From the NCBI RefSeq assembly GCF_003024525.3, contig NZ_CP035934.2:1798001-1862000 (forward strand): a DNA stretch of 64,000 nt, written 5' to 3'. Made by a program: the position numbers and the translations under genes. The notes under the pieces were generated by a model that saw only the letters and a program-made list of their open reading frames with translations, had not been told where the DNA came from and made no database searches. Below, in pieces: positions 9,320 through 18,082 of the stretch (the first letter of the stretch is position 1; each line of letters begins with the position of its first letter). This DNA comes from Acinetobacter cumulans (GTDB lineage: Bacteria > Pseudomonadota > Gammaproteobacteria > Pseudomonadales > Moraxellaceae).

Positions 9320-10728
9320 TGAATTTCACCATTTTGAGCGATATGTACTGACTTTTTTGGCGTGAATGTGCCACCTAAGGCTTTATACAAGCTGATCCAG
9401 CTTTGTGTATGTTGTTGCTGAATGTTCACCACACTGATTTGCGCATTAAGGACCGAACGGCGTGCAGCTTCTAAATCTAATAAATTGGCTGAGCCGGCTT
9501 TTTGACTGATTTCGAGTGCATTAAAATATTTTTGGTATTGCACATAACTGCTTTGTGCGCTTTTTTCTTGATTTTTCAGGGCTTGAATCGTGACCAGCTG
9601 TTTTTCAATTTCAGCGGCAGCATTAATAACACCTGACTGATAATCAGCAACAGCAGCATTGTATTTAGCAATGTTGCTTTCAACAGTAGCTTTACGTTTA
9701 CCTGCATCAAAAATCGGCTGTAATAGATTTGCGCCAATTGACCATGTATTTAGGCTGGCTCCGCCAGATGACGCAGCATTAATGACACCAGATAAACTCA
9801 AATTTGGATAACGGTCTGCTTCGGCACTTTTGATTTCTGCGTATGTTGCAAATACTTCACGCTCTAAAGCAGCTATATCTGGACGGTTGCGCATGACATC
9901 GGCAGGAACTTCGCTAATACCAAAGCTTCCATGCTGTAGTGGAAATTTAAGTGATGATGGGGCAAGAATTTGACGTAATTCTGATTCATCAATACTGGCT
10001 AAGGCCGTCATTGATTTAATTAAGATTTCACACTGTTTATTTTGATTTATGCTGTTCGAGCGTGTGTTTTCTAAATTTGCCACAATAAGGGCGTGATCCA
10101 TAGGGGCTGTAAAACCCGCTTTAACTAAAAGGGCAGTGGCTTTTTCAGTTTTTTGAATGGAATTTAATTCTGTTGTGTAGACCCGCTGTATCGAACGGCA
10201 AGCTAAATACTGCGTATAGTAATCCGCCATCTCAGCTGCCAGAGAAATCTGCATGCTGTGCATATCTGCAGTACGCGCTTGTAAACGTGCAGCTGCTGCA
10301 TCACTTTGATTTCTATACTTTCCCCATAAATCAATTTCCCAACTGGCATCTAAGCCAATCGATTTTTGATTTGATTGACCGCTGGCATCTTTCACACGGC
10401 TGACAGTGCCGTTGCCAGAAAATGCAGGGTATAAGTTGGCACGCTGTGTGGTTAAATTTGCACGAGCTGCGTCAATATTGGCTAAAGCCTTGACTAAACT
10501 TTGGTTATTTTTAAGGGTGGTACGAATCAATTGTGTTAAAGCAATCTCATGAAATGATTGCCAAAATTGAGTTAACTCAACACTGTTTGAGGTTGGATCA
10601 GGTGATGAATTCCACTGAGCTGATACTTTTGCAGCAGGCGCTTGATAGCTTCCTGAAGCAATACATCCATGCAGCAAAGGAAATAAAATCATCAGACAGC
10701 CAAACTTGGTCTGACTTGAAATATTCAA
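9316..10728 (-). CDS. NodT-family outer-membrane factor lipoprotein (TolC-like)
   Basis: Outer-membrane channel of the same tripartite pump. It is 470 aa. A signal peptide ends in a lipobox (LLHGC, Cys22), as in OprM/NodT-type lipoproteins. The body has the two internal repeats of the family, including PADVMRNRPDIAALER (about residues 275-290) and a C-terminal coiled helical region. This operon is unusual in placing the channel gene first, ahead of adaptor and pump. AcrAB/MexAB-type operons place it last. The promoter must lie in the 98 bp shared with the divergent TetR gene, which holds two palindromes. Confidence 0.9.
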   Translation of the reverse strand: MNISSQTKFGCLMILFPLLHGCIASGSYQAPAAKVSAQWNSSPDPTSNSVELTQFWQSFHEIALTQLIRTTLKNNQSLVKALANIDAARANLTTQRANLYPAFSGNGTVSRVKDASGQSNQKSIGLDASWEIDLWGKYRNQSDAAAARLQARTADMHSMQISLAAEMADYYTQYLACRSIQRVYTTELNSIQKTEKATALLVKAGFTAPMDHALIVANLENTRSNSINQNKQCEILIKSMTALASIDESELRQILAPSSLKFPLQHGSFGISEVPADVMRNRPDIAALEREVFATYAEIKSAEADRYPNLSLSGVINAASSGGASLNTWSIGANLLQPIFDAGKRKATVESNIAKYNAAVADYQSGVINAAAEIEKQLVTIQALKNQEKSAQSSYVQYQKYFNALEISQKAGSANLLDLEAARRSVLNAQISVVNIQQQHTQSWISLYKALGGTFTPKKSVHIAQNGEIQ

Positions 10729-10740
10729 AATAGCACCAAT

Positions 10741-10790
10741 AACTAAACTAGACGGTTTAGTTTAGTTTGACAGTTTAACACTGTCAAACT
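10741..10790. promoter_or_regulatory. Two adjacent perfect palindromes: likely TetR-family operators
   Basis: Palindrome 1 has 8-base arms AACTAAAC/GTTTAGTT at 10741-10748 and 10755-10762. Palindrome 2 begins one base later, with 10-base arms AGTTTGACAG/CTGTCAAACT at 10764-10773 and 10781-10790. They fill the gap between the divergent efflux operon and the TetR gene. Such a site normally lets the repressor control both its own gene and the pump. TTTGACA in palindrome 2 could also serve as a -35 element. Binding is inferred from position and symmetry. Confidence 0.75.
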
Positions 10791-10826
10791 TAGACTACGC
10801 TTTGAAATTACTTAAGGGGTGGCTGA

Positions 10827-11429
10827 ATGGCTAGAGCAAAGAGTGAAATAACCAAGCAAAAAATTTTAAAAGCTGCTTTATCTGCCTTTAAAAAACAAGG
10901 TTATAGCTCGACTAGCATGGATATGATCCGTGATGAATCTGGCGTATCCAAAGCCACACTTTATAATTATTTCCCATCTAAAGAAGAATTATTTTTAGAT
11001 GTTATGATGTATGAAATGGAACAGCAGCATGGCGCGCCACTATTTGATTTATTTGAAAAGCACGAACTGTCAGTAGCATTAAAAATAATTGCAAAACAAA
11101 TGATTACAGTATCATATTCAAAAAATATTATTGCTACACGCCGTATGCTGGTAGCAAATGCATCGAATAAAAATCTTGGGCAGTTGTGTTATGAAAAAGG
11201 CCCAAAGCTTGGTGAACGTATGATGTGCGCTGTTTTTCAAAAAGCGATGAATGATGGTATTTTGATGAAGGCTGAACCACGTGTCGTTGAGGCACATTTT
11301 CGTGCATTAGTGGATGCTGAATTTAGTCAGATCTTTACTTTTGATTTAGAAAATATCATCACTGCAGAATGGATCGAAGCGGCAACGGAAAGGGCAGTTG
11401 ATGTTTTAATGCGAGCATATAAAATTTAA
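10827..11429 (+). CDS. TetR-family repressor of the adjacent efflux operon
   Basis: A 200-aa one-component regulator. The N-terminal helix-turn-helix is at about residues 10-55, with the family core GYSSTSMDMIRDESGVSKAT followed by LYNYFPSKEELF. The C-terminal ligand-binding domain is less conserved, typical of efflux repressors that sense a pump substrate. It is transcribed away from the pump operon over a 98-bp gap containing two palindromes, so autoregulation and pump repression are likely. The ligand is unknown. Confidence 0.9.
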   Translation: MARAKSEITKQKILKAALSAFKKQGYSSTSMDMIRDESGVSKATLYNYFPSKEELFLDVMMYEMEQQHGAPLFDLFEKHELSVALKIIAKQMITVSYSKNIIATRRMLVANASNKNLGQLCYEKGPKLGERMMCAVFQKAMNDGILMKAEPRVVEAHFRALVDAEFSQIFTFDLENIITAEWIEAATERAVDVLMRAYKI

Positions 11430-11471
11430 ATTTTCTTTTTTATCTTTATTTCAAAGAAGATGTATGACCTG

Positions 11472-11510
11472 AGCTCAACAATATTAAATTAATAACGTTG
11501 AGCTGACTTT
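11472..11510 (+). terminator. Probable terminator after the TetR gene
   Basis: Arms AGCTCAAC (11472-11479) and GTTGAGCT (11497-11504) form an 8-bp stem with a 17-base loop, followed by GACTTTTT. The large loop and short T-tract make it weak. Confidence 0.5.
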
Positions 11511-11686
11511 TTAAGAAGAATTGGCAATGACGACCTAACGCTTAGAATATAAAACTCAAAAAAATTACCACAATTTCAAAATTCACTTTTCTCAGAAAGT
11601 GCCATGGATAGGAAGGTATTTATGGACGTATGAGAACAACGACCCATTGCTTGTATAGATGTGTATGAATTACATATTTAATATAA

Positions 11687-12919
11687 CTATTCAAATTTCT
11701 TCTTTCTGTCATGTCGATAATTTTTTGAATCAGAGCTTGATTTCATAATATTTGAGATTGATTGTTCTATAGATGTCCGCAATCCATCAAATAGCTGTAC
11801 CTCATTAGATACTTGGAGATAATCTAATATATTTTCGCTAAAAGATTCTATGATTTCTCTTGGATTTCTAATTCTAAAATGCTCGCTTTCAGCTAATTTT
11901 AAGAGATGAGATAGTTCAGGAAATGCTTTGCTTCCAGCGAGTTTAAGCGCCATTTTATTATCAATTGATTCGTATATAAGTGTATGCGTAATATCAAATG
12001 GCGGTGAAACAAAAATGTTTTTCATATCCGGGGAATACTGTAGAGCAAAGTTTTTCAGATGCGCATCACCATTTCCTACTAAGCAATTAAATACAATGTA
12101 CTTATACATTTTTTCAACTTCAGCTACACTACCAGTATAAAGATATGTCGCTTTCAAAAGTGTTTCATAGCTCCCTGAGTATTTTGCATCTGGGTCATTT
12201 GACTTTTTCATGAGCGTCGTAAAATCTTCATAGCCTAGTTTTGTACCATCACTGGATTTATCAAACCGTTCTACAACATATGTTTCTAAATTTTCAGACA
12301 AGTAAGTGTGTGGTGGCTTAAGTCCACACTGTCGTGCAGCCTGCATACAGACAAATTCATTAACGGTTAGTAATGGAAATTCTGAATCAAACGACTTTAC
12401 GATTAGATCCTTTTGTTGAACTGTTCTATCTGTTTGAACAGTTTTTGCATTTGGTATGCTCACCTTGGGTTGCATACCAGCCAGAGAATTTCTGAGATAA
12501 TATTTTTCCAATAGCTGTGGAAAAAGGGGTTCATGACTTTGGTAAGATAGGATTTCACTCAAACTCAAAGAATCTGTTTCGGGTAAATCTAGCTCACTTT
12601 TATAAGAGAGCATTCCAATTCCTTGACTACCTTGCAGTGCCAATAAATACATGTCATTAACTTTGGCATATCTGGCAAGTTTTTCAGCAATGAATCGTCG
12701 ATTAAAACCCTCAGGCAAGTTCTGAGCAAATATTGGGTGAAGTGCACCAGAAGAAAAACCATCCATGCCTTTACGAGTCATCGTGAGTGATACATGCTGT
12801 TTTTCCTGTGTTGGCTGATAGTGGTGCACTGAACCATATGTCAATACGCCTAATTCAGCTTGATTAGCACATACCTTAATATTCGTGATTTTGGCAGGAA
12901 GTTTTGTTGGCGTACTCAT
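11687..12919 (-). CDS. hipA: HipA-family serine/threonine kinase toxin
   Basis: Toxin of a HipBA module. E. coli HipA phosphorylates glutamyl-tRNA synthetase and induces persistence. The target of this homologue is unknown. It is 410 aa. The N-terminal subdomain spans about 1-110. SLAGMQPK (145-152) is the flexible loop equivalent. VERFD (216-220) follows. The catalytic loop GNGDAHLKN (282-290, Asp285) and metal-binding segment PFDITHT (Asp309) are all present, so the kinase appears intact. The C-terminus is a charged, lysine-rich tail absent from E. coli HipA. The start overlaps the hipB stop by 4 bases (ATGA), antitoxin first, as is usual. Codon use is AT-rich and the module sits beside an IS and a gene remnant, suggesting acquired DNA. 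Confidence 0.9.
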   Translation of the reverse strand: MSTPTKLPAKITNIKVCANQAELGVLTYGSVHHYQPTQEKQHVSLTMTRKGMDGFSSGALHPIFAQNLPEGFNRRFIAEKLARYAKVNDMYLLALQGSQGIGMLSYKSELDLPETDSLSLSEILSYQSHEPLFPQLLEKYYLRNSLAGMQPKVSIPNAKTVQTDRTVQQKDLIVKSFDSEFPLLTVNEFVCMQAARQCGLKPPHTYLSENLETYVVERFDKSSDGTKLGYEDFTTLMKKSNDPDAKYSGSYETLLKATYLYTGSVAEVEKMYKYIVFNCLVGNGDAHLKNFALQYSPDMKNIFVSPPFDITHTLIYESIDNKMALKLAGSKAFPELSHLLKLAESEHFRIRNPREIIESFSENILDYLQVSNEVQLFDGLRTSIEQSISNIMKSSSDSKNYRHDRKKKFE

Positions 12920-13176
12920 TCGCTATCATCCACAAACATATTTTCAATTTCATCCCAGTGAGGGAGTGAATGTTGCTTTGGAAATACTTCAAACTGTAAA
13001 CCTACTGCATCAAGTACACGCTCAAATATGTCATACGAACCTGTAAATCGACCATTCTCAATCTCTGAGATTGTGGTTTTGTTGATTCGAGTCAATTCTG
13101 ATAATTCTTGCTGTGTATGACCGAGGGCTTTTCGTTCGATACGAACTTTTTTCCCAATTTCTGCTCTACTTGCCAT
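12916..13176 (-). CDS. hipB: HipB-type XRE antitoxin and autorepressor
   Basis: An 86-aa Cro/CI-type helix-turn-helix protein. The HTH is at about residues 8-62, with HTQQELSELTRINKTTISE as the recognition region. It is followed by a short beta segment (LQFEVFPKQ) and an acidic C-terminal tail (IENMFVDDSE) expected to contact the toxin. In HipBA systems the antitoxin sequesters the kinase and represses the operon. Upstream palindromes fit that role. Confidence 0.9.
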   Translation of the reverse strand: MASRAEIGKKVRIERKALGHTQQELSELTRINKTTISEIENGRFTGSYDIFERVLDAVGLQFEVFPKQHSLPHWDEIENMFVDDSE

Positions 13177-13195
13177 AGAAATTTCACCACAAAAG

Positions 13196-13250
13196 TAGCC
13201 ATATAGCTAACATATTATATTATTTATCAATTATTAGCTATATAGCTAAT
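13196..13250 (-). promoter_or_regulatory. hipBA operator: two TAGCTATATAGCTA-type palindromes
   Basis: A perfect 18-bp palindrome, ATTAGCTATATAGCTAAT, is at 13233-13250. An imperfect copy, TAGCCATATAGCTA, is at about 13196-13209, 20 bases upstream of hipB. Paired palindromes with TATNNATA-like centres suit a dimeric XRE repressor. The AT-rich spacer (TATATTATTTAT) could hold the -10 element. Confidence 0.7.
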
Positions 13251-13510
13251 ATATTTTATGTAATTTAATAAAAATTGGCATAAAATAGAAATCTCATAAG
13301 TTATTGAATTTCGTTTCAGTAAGAATGAGATCAAGTTATCCTTAAGTGTAGATTTAACTTATGTTCACTTGAAATACACTTCACAATTAATTTAATAATA
13401 TATTTTTTTTCAAAAACTTATTTAAAATACAATATGCTTTAAAAATTGAAGTTCATGAACTATGAATAAAAACTGAGATCTAACCTACAAATCTAAAACT
13501 GCAAAAATCC

Positions 13511-13697
13511 ATGAAAGATGTAATCAAGCCAAAGACTGAAACGGGCATGCATGCGCACCACAATCTAAGTTTAGACATGGCGAATAGTATTGCGCTCTAT
13601 AGAACATGGCTGTACCTGTATTAATGCCAGCACAGGTATGGCGTCAGGTGCAGGAAATGCACCGCTGGAAGTATTTATCGCTGCAGTAGAACTATAA
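13511..13697 (+). pseudogene. Remnant of 4-hydroxy-2-oxovalerate aldolase (MhpE/DmpG-like)
   Basis: Two short open segments in different frames read as adjacent parts of one aldolase. The first, at 13511-13621, contains [22 protein letters not shown]. The second, at 13626-13697, reads ASTGMASGAGNAPLEVFIAA before a stop. In intact MhpE/DmpG proteins the same motifs follow each other directly: the metal-binding HxHNNLSL and then AGxGAGAGNxPLE. The rest of the gene is absent. This is the internal scar of a lost aromatic meta-cleavage pathway gene, next to the IS. No product is expected. Confidence 0.75.
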
Positions 13698-13783
13698 GAT
13701 TGAACCATGACTGTGTTATGAAGTTATTGTCAGGTATAAATCATTTAACATAATATACATTATACGAAATAATATTGTTAGAA

Positions 13784-15250
13784 CCCATTTAAAGTGTCTA
13801 TATTCTCACCAATAAAAATGTCTAGTTTATGATGGTTTTTATCACCATGGACTGGATATAAATATAGATGCTGATCACTATGTCTGACAAAGAAATTCAA
13901 CGGCTTGCAGTTCTGCAAGACGTTCGAGATCATCGTATTACCCAGGTCCGTGCTGCTGAAATCCTAAATCTTTCCACCCGTCAAATTACCCGGTTATTGC
14001 AGAAGCTCAATCAAGATGGTGTCTCAGGTATGGCACATGCCAGTCGTGGTCAACCTGGCCATCGTCGCCATGATGACTTGTTAAAATCAAAGTGCCTTTC
14101 CATTATTGCTGAACATTTGCTGGGCTTTGGACCCACCTTGGCGCATGAGAAGCTCAGCAGCATGTTTGACCTGAATATCCCGGTAGAAACGCTTCGGCGC
14201 TGGATGACGGCCAATGACCTGTGGATTCCGCGATCCAAGCGCCTGAAGCGTCCATATCAGCCACGTTATAACCGGGATTGCTTCGGTGAACTGATCCAAA
14301 TTGATGGCTCATATCACGACTGGTTTGAAGGACGAGCAGCCAAATGCTGCTTGTTGGTTTATATCGATGATGCCACTGGAAAGCTGTTGCATCTGCGCTT
14401 TTGTGAGGCTGAAACCACCTTTGACTATATGCTTTCCACCCGAGCCTACATTGAGCAATACGGTAAGCCGCTGGCCTTTTACAGCGACAAACATTCGGTA
14501 TTCAGAGTGAACCAGAAATCCAGTCAGGACAGCCAGATCACGCAATTTGGCCGGATTCTGAATGAGTTAAACATTGATATTATCTTTGCCAACTCACCAC
14601 AGGCCAAAGGTCGTGTGGAACGTGCCAACAGGACACTTCAGGATCGTCTGATCAAGGAGATGCGCCTGGAAGGCATCGGTTCGATTGCAGAGGCCAATAT
14701 ATGGTTACCCTGCTTTATTGAGCAGTTCAATCAGAAGTTCGCCAAATGTGCGCGAAACTCAAAGAACCTGCATCGGCCATTAAGCGAATCTGATCTTGAA
14801 CTGGATGATATTTTTACCTGGCAGGAACCGCGTAAGGTCACCAAGAATCTGACCCTGACCTATGACAAGTGTATTTATATGCTTGAACCGACAGAGCTGA
14901 ATCATAAGCTTGTTGGGCTATACATTTCATTTCTGGAGTACCCGGATGGTACTGTGGCAATCATGCATGAAGGACGGAAGATCAACTATAGCGTCTTCAA
15001 TAAACTGGCTGGACTGCAGCAAAATGCAGTGGTTGAGAATAAAAGATTAGGCTCGGTTCTGGCCCATATCCAGCAGCAACATGAGGAGTTGGAGAAACAG
15101 AATAAACGTTCCCGTCTCAAGAAAAGTATGCCGAGTCGTAAAGCTCAGAAAGCTGTTATTGAACAAAGATATTTAAATCCTGTTCTTGACTCTTGCAGTT
15201 AAAAACAGGACATTTTAAATGGTTTATCGCATAGACATTTTAATTGGTGA
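13784..15250 (+). mobile_element. ISNCY-type insertion sequence with paired terminal repeats
   Basis: About 1.47 kb with one transposase gene. The inner left repeat TCACCAATAAAAATGTCTA (13806-13824) is inverted at the right end (15232-15250) with 18 of 19 matches. A second, related pair exists: 13784-13800 on the left and the reverse complement of 15208-15222 on the right. Each end therefore carries two copies of a CCAWTTAAAATGTC-like motif spaced about 25 bases apart. No clear target duplication was found, so the exact tips are uncertain. Confidence 0.75.
13868..15202 (+). CDS. ISNCY-family DDE transposase
   Basis: Catalyses cut-and-paste or copy-out movement of the surrounding IS. It is 444 aa. 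The N-terminal helix-turn-helix region is at about 6-60 (VRDHRITQVRAAEILNLSTR). The integrase core has Asp in QIDGS (about 140-145), Asp in FYSDKHS (about 205), and Glu in GRVERANRT (about 255), so the DDE triad is present. No frameshift is seen, so it is likely functional. ATG at 13880 (MSDKEIQ) is an alternative start that matches the usual N-terminus of the family. Neither start has a clear ribosome-binding site. GC content and codon use are higher than in the flanking AT-rich DNA, consistent with recent arrival. Confidence 0.88.
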   Translation: MLITMSDKEIQRLAVLQDVRDHRITQVRAAEILNLSTRQITRLLQKLNQDGVSGMAHASRGQPGHRRHDDLLKSKCLSIIAEHLLGFGPTLAHEKLSSMFDLNIPVETLRRWMTANDLWIPRSKRLKRPYQPRYNRDCFGELIQIDGSYHDWFEGRAAKCCLLVYIDDATGKLLHLRFCEAETTFDYMLSTRAYIEQYGKPLAFYSDKHSVFRVNQKSSQDSQITQFGRILNELNIDIIFANSPQAKGRVERANRTLQDRLIKEMRLEGIGSIAEANIWLPCFIEQFNQKFAKCARNSKNLHRPLSESDLELDDIFTWQEPRKVTKNLTLTYDKCIYMLEPTELNHKLVGLYISFLEYPDGTVAIMHEGRKINYSVFNKLAGLQQNAVVENKRLGSVLAHIQQQHEELEKQNKRSRLKKSMPSRKAQKAVIEQRYLNPVLDSCS

Positions 15251-15657
15251 ATAGCAATCATATCACTATCAAGCTAATATCAACTTTCACTATATTCCTC
15301 ACAAATAATAGAACTTTTAACTTAGCCGTAGATAAAATCTCTAATGTACCAATACGGTTCACAAATTATGTATAGAGCTTCAACATTGAAGTTTTCAATA
15401 TTTATCTATTTATGCAAGTAAAATTCTAATTCCATAAAATTATCATTAGATTCTTTAAGTATGTTGAACCTCTACTTTTAAAAATGCATAGTTGTTTTTA
15501 ACAGCTTTATAATTTGATGCCCTTATATAAAGTAAAGATCCATAGTCTTAAAATTTTACTCTTACATGTAGCAATTTTCCCTATAAATAGAGTCAGTTAA
15601 TCAAGCTGACCATATTTGACTACATTGCCTATTTTTCCTTCACAGCATATAATCAAC
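15251..15657. other. Non-coding AT-rich spacer after the IS
   Basis: About 400 bases with no credible reading frame or RNA gene. It is probably decayed flanking sequence of the accessory patch. Confidence 0.5.
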
Positions 15658-15685
15658 TTGACAATACATTATGTCAAAGTATAAA
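15658..15685 (+). promoter_or_regulatory. Amidase promoter with embedded dyad
   Basis: TTGACA at 15658 and TATAAA at 15680 are separated by 16 bases, a good sigma-70 match. TTGACA is also one arm of an inverted repeat, with TGTCAA at 15672-15677 (8-base centre), so a repressor could bind over the promoter. AAGGA about 8 bases before the amidase ATG is a good ribosome-binding site. Confidence 0.6.
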
Positions 15686-15720
15686 AATGGATTTAAAATA
15701 TTAAAAAATAAGGACTTATA

Positions 15721-17145
15721 ATGCAAAATACACAAATTAAACGTGTACACAGCTTCACTAATGATGTTTTAGAAGATTTTGATGCTGTAAAAATTGCTCA
15801 ACTGATTAAAAATAAAGAAATTTCTTCAAAAGAAGTTATTCAAGCATCTATTTTACGCGCAAAAAAAGTAAATCCAGAACTTAATGCAATTGCATCAGAG
15901 CGTTTTGACAATGCATTAGAGAATATTAATTCAAATCAATCATCAACAGGCATTTTTTCAGGTGTTCCTTTTTTCTTTAAAGACAATACAGACTTCATAG
16001 GATTACCTACACATCATGGTTCTCAAGCAATCCATAGTACAGCTGTAAAAAAACACCCTAAAATTAGTCAACAGATTTTAGATCAAGGTTTTATTGTTTT
16101 AGGTAAAAGTAATTTGCCTGAATTTGGCTTAAATGCAACCACAGAATACCAAGATGGTTCCGCAACAAAAAACCCATGGCATACAGATTATTCATGTGGT
16201 GCATCATCTGGTGGCTCAGCAGCATTAGTTGCCTCTGGTGTTGTGCCTATTGCACATGCAAATGATGGTGGTGGATCCATCAGAATTCCAGCAGCTTGCA
16301 GTGGTTTAATTGGCTTAAAACCAACACGTGGTCGCACTTATAATAGTGATGCTGCCAGCATGTTACCAATTAATATTATTTCTGAAGGCGTTGTTACACG
16401 CAGTGTTCGGGATACTGCACATTTCTTTGCAGGCATGGAACAACGTTATGTGAATCCAAAACTTCCTAAAATTGGAAAGATTGAGCACAGTACAAATAGA
16501 AAGCTTCGCATTGGTGTTATACAGCAATCAATTACTGGCAATGTTGATTTAGAAACTACGGTAAGCTTAGAAGAAACGGCTCAGTTATTGGAATCTCTTG
16601 GCCATCATGTTGAATATTATCAACTGCCCTTTACTCAAAACTTTGTAGATGACTTTAGTCATTACTGGGGCTTACTTTCTTTTATGTTACTTACTTTTGG
16701 TAATAGACTATTTGGAAGTGATTTTGAACGCCAAAAATTAGATCATTTAACCTGTGGTTTAGCCCAACTCTATAAAAGTAATTTTTATAAAACACCTTTA
16801 TTTATCTATCGATTAAAACAAATACAAAGCCAATACCAACAAATTTTCCAACATTATGATGTCTTACTTTCACCTGTACTCGCACATACAACGCCAAAAC
16901 TCGGCTATATTTCCCCGCAATTAGAGTTTGATGAACTATTTCAGCGTATTCAAAATTATGTAACATTTACCCCGATTCAAAACATCGCAGGTGCACCAGC
17001 CATTTCATTGCCTATGAGTTATACTCAAGAATACCACTTGCCTATCGGTATGCAATTTTCTGCCAATTTAGGTGATGAAAAAACACTTATAGAGCTGGCA
17101 TACCAAATTGAATCTGCGCGACCGTGGCGCAGAATTCAAGATTAA
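15721..17145 (+). CDS. Amidase-signature family amidase
   Basis: Hydrolyses an amide bond using the Ser-cisSer-Lys triad of the amidase-signature family. It is 474 aa, normal length. The residues are visible: Lys87 in FFFKDN, cis-Ser about 162 in GASSGGSA, and nucleophile Ser186 in [10 protein letters not shown]. No signal peptide, so it is cytoplasmic. It is a stand-alone gene, not next to gatB/gatC, so a GatA role in tRNA amidation is unlikely. The substrate is unknown. It has its own promoter with a palindrome and a shared bidirectional terminator. Confidence 0.88.
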   Translation: MQNTQIKRVHSFTNDVLEDFDAVKIAQLIKNKEISSKEVIQASILRAKKVNPELNAIASERFDNALENINSNQSSTGIFSGVPFFFKDNTDFIGLPTHHGSQAIHSTAVKKHPKISQQILDQGFIVLGKSNLPEFGLNATTEYQDGSATKNPWHTDYSCGASSGGSAALVASGVVPIAHANDGGGSIRIPAACSGLIGLKPTRGRTYNSDAASMLPINIISEGVVTRSVRDTAHFFAGMEQRYVNPKLPKIGKIEHSTNRKLRIGVIQQSITGNVDLETTVSLEETAQLLESLGHHVEYYQLPFTQNFVDDFSHYWGLLSFMLLTFGNRLFGSDFERQKLDHLTCGLAQLYKSNFYKTPLFIYRLKQIQSQYQQIFQHYDVLLSPVLAHTTPKLGYISPQLEFDELFQRIQNYVTFTPIQNIAGAPAISLPMSYTQEYHLPIGMQFSANLGDEKTLIELAYQIESARPWRRIQD

Positions 17146-17214
17146 CCTCATGTTTGTCACCTTTAAATCTACAAAATAATGACAATGCAATTTAAATGTC
17201 ATTACATAATTGTT

Positions 17215-17242
17215 TAAAAAACCGTTTTTAGAACGGTTTTTT
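17215..17242. terminator. Bidirectional terminator between amidase and tagN
   Basis: AACCGTT and AACGGTT arms around TTTAG, flanked by A-run and T-run, located between two convergent genes. Confidence 0.85.
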
Positions 17243-17263
17243 AATTCGAATAAAGTATGAAAT

Positions 17264-18046
17264 TTATAGTACTTCAAATTCTATACGACGATTTTTCTTA
17301 CGGCCTTCAGGCGTTGTATTATCTGCAACAGGTTTATTCGAACCCAAACCTTCTGTTGACATACTGTCTGCATTAATGTTTTTACCAACAAGGTAGTTTT
17401 TAACCGCAACAGCTCTTTCTTGGCTTAAGCTTAAATTTTTAGCAGGATCTCCAGAACTATCAGTATGGCCAATAATTTTGACCTTTTTTCCACCCACTTT
17501 ATTTAAGGCTACAGCCATTTCATCTAAAATTTGAGTACCTGACGGTGCTAAAACAGCACTGCCCGATTCAAACTCAATAATTCGATTTTTGAGTGTTGCA
17601 TCAATAATTTGTTGTTCAGCTGCATTTACGCTCAACTGAGCATTTACTTTATAATTGGGTACTAAACTTTGTAAGCGTTGTGCTGCTGGCTGTATATCAT
17701 TGGGGTTCGTGACTTTCCCTGTTAAATTCACCTGTGTACCACGTACAGTTAAACTACCTTGTTTCACTTTTTTTAGATCATCATTAATGGTGGCACTGAC
17801 ATTACTACTCCACCCGTTTGGCGCGGTGACCATCTTAACTTGAATCTTATCGACGACATTTTCACGCCCATAGGTGGTATACAGTTTATTTAAGATTTCC
17901 TGCTTGGCCATCTCATTTGGTACAGCGCCTTCCACAATAATCGGTTCTTGTGCAAATGCTATAAAACTGAGGCTTAAAGTAGATATAAGCATCAACCATT
18001 GCCTAATTAATTTATTGTTTTCCATTACTTTAGAATTTATCTTCAT
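17264..18046 (-). CDS. tagN: T6SS-associated OmpA-like peptidoglycan-binding protein (TagN-like)
   Basis: Last gene of the minus-strand T6SS unit. It is 260 aa. An N-terminal signal peptide is at about 12-32 (cleavage after FAFA-like IAFA). A middle region at 35-140 resembles two BON-like repeats. A C-terminal OmpA domain at 150-260 has IIGHTDSSGD and the arginine-rich GRKKNRRIEF of peptidoglycan-binding OmpA domains. It probably anchors the secretion apparatus to the cell wall, a role otherwise supplied by TagL/TssL extensions. No beta-barrel domain is present. M8 is an alternative start. The tagN name rests on position and domain. Confidence 0.8.
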   Translation of the reverse strand: MKINSKVMENNKLIRQWLMLISTLSLSFIAFAQEPIIVEGAVPNEMAKQEILNKLYTTYGRENVVDKIQVKMVTAPNGWSSNVSATINDDLKKVKQGSLTVRGTQVNLTGKVTNPNDIQPAAQRLQSLVPNYKVNAQLSVNAAEQQIIDATLKNRIIEFESGSAVLAPSGTQILDEMAVALNKVGGKKVKIIGHTDSSGDPAKNLSLSQERAVAVKNYLVGKNINADSMSTEGLGSNKPVADNTTPEGRKKNRRIEFEVL

Positions 18047-18082
18047 GAGAGTATGCCCATAATTTGGTCTTTTTTGTGATCA

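Noticed and set aside
5106..10728. Assigning the efflux operon to AdeABC, AdeFGH or AdeIJK
   Set aside because: The gene order (channel first) and the protein N-termini do not match what I recall of those systems, so no symbol was given.
13730..15290. Target-site duplication of the IS
   Set aside because: No convincing direct repeat on either side of the outer or inner ends, so none is reported.
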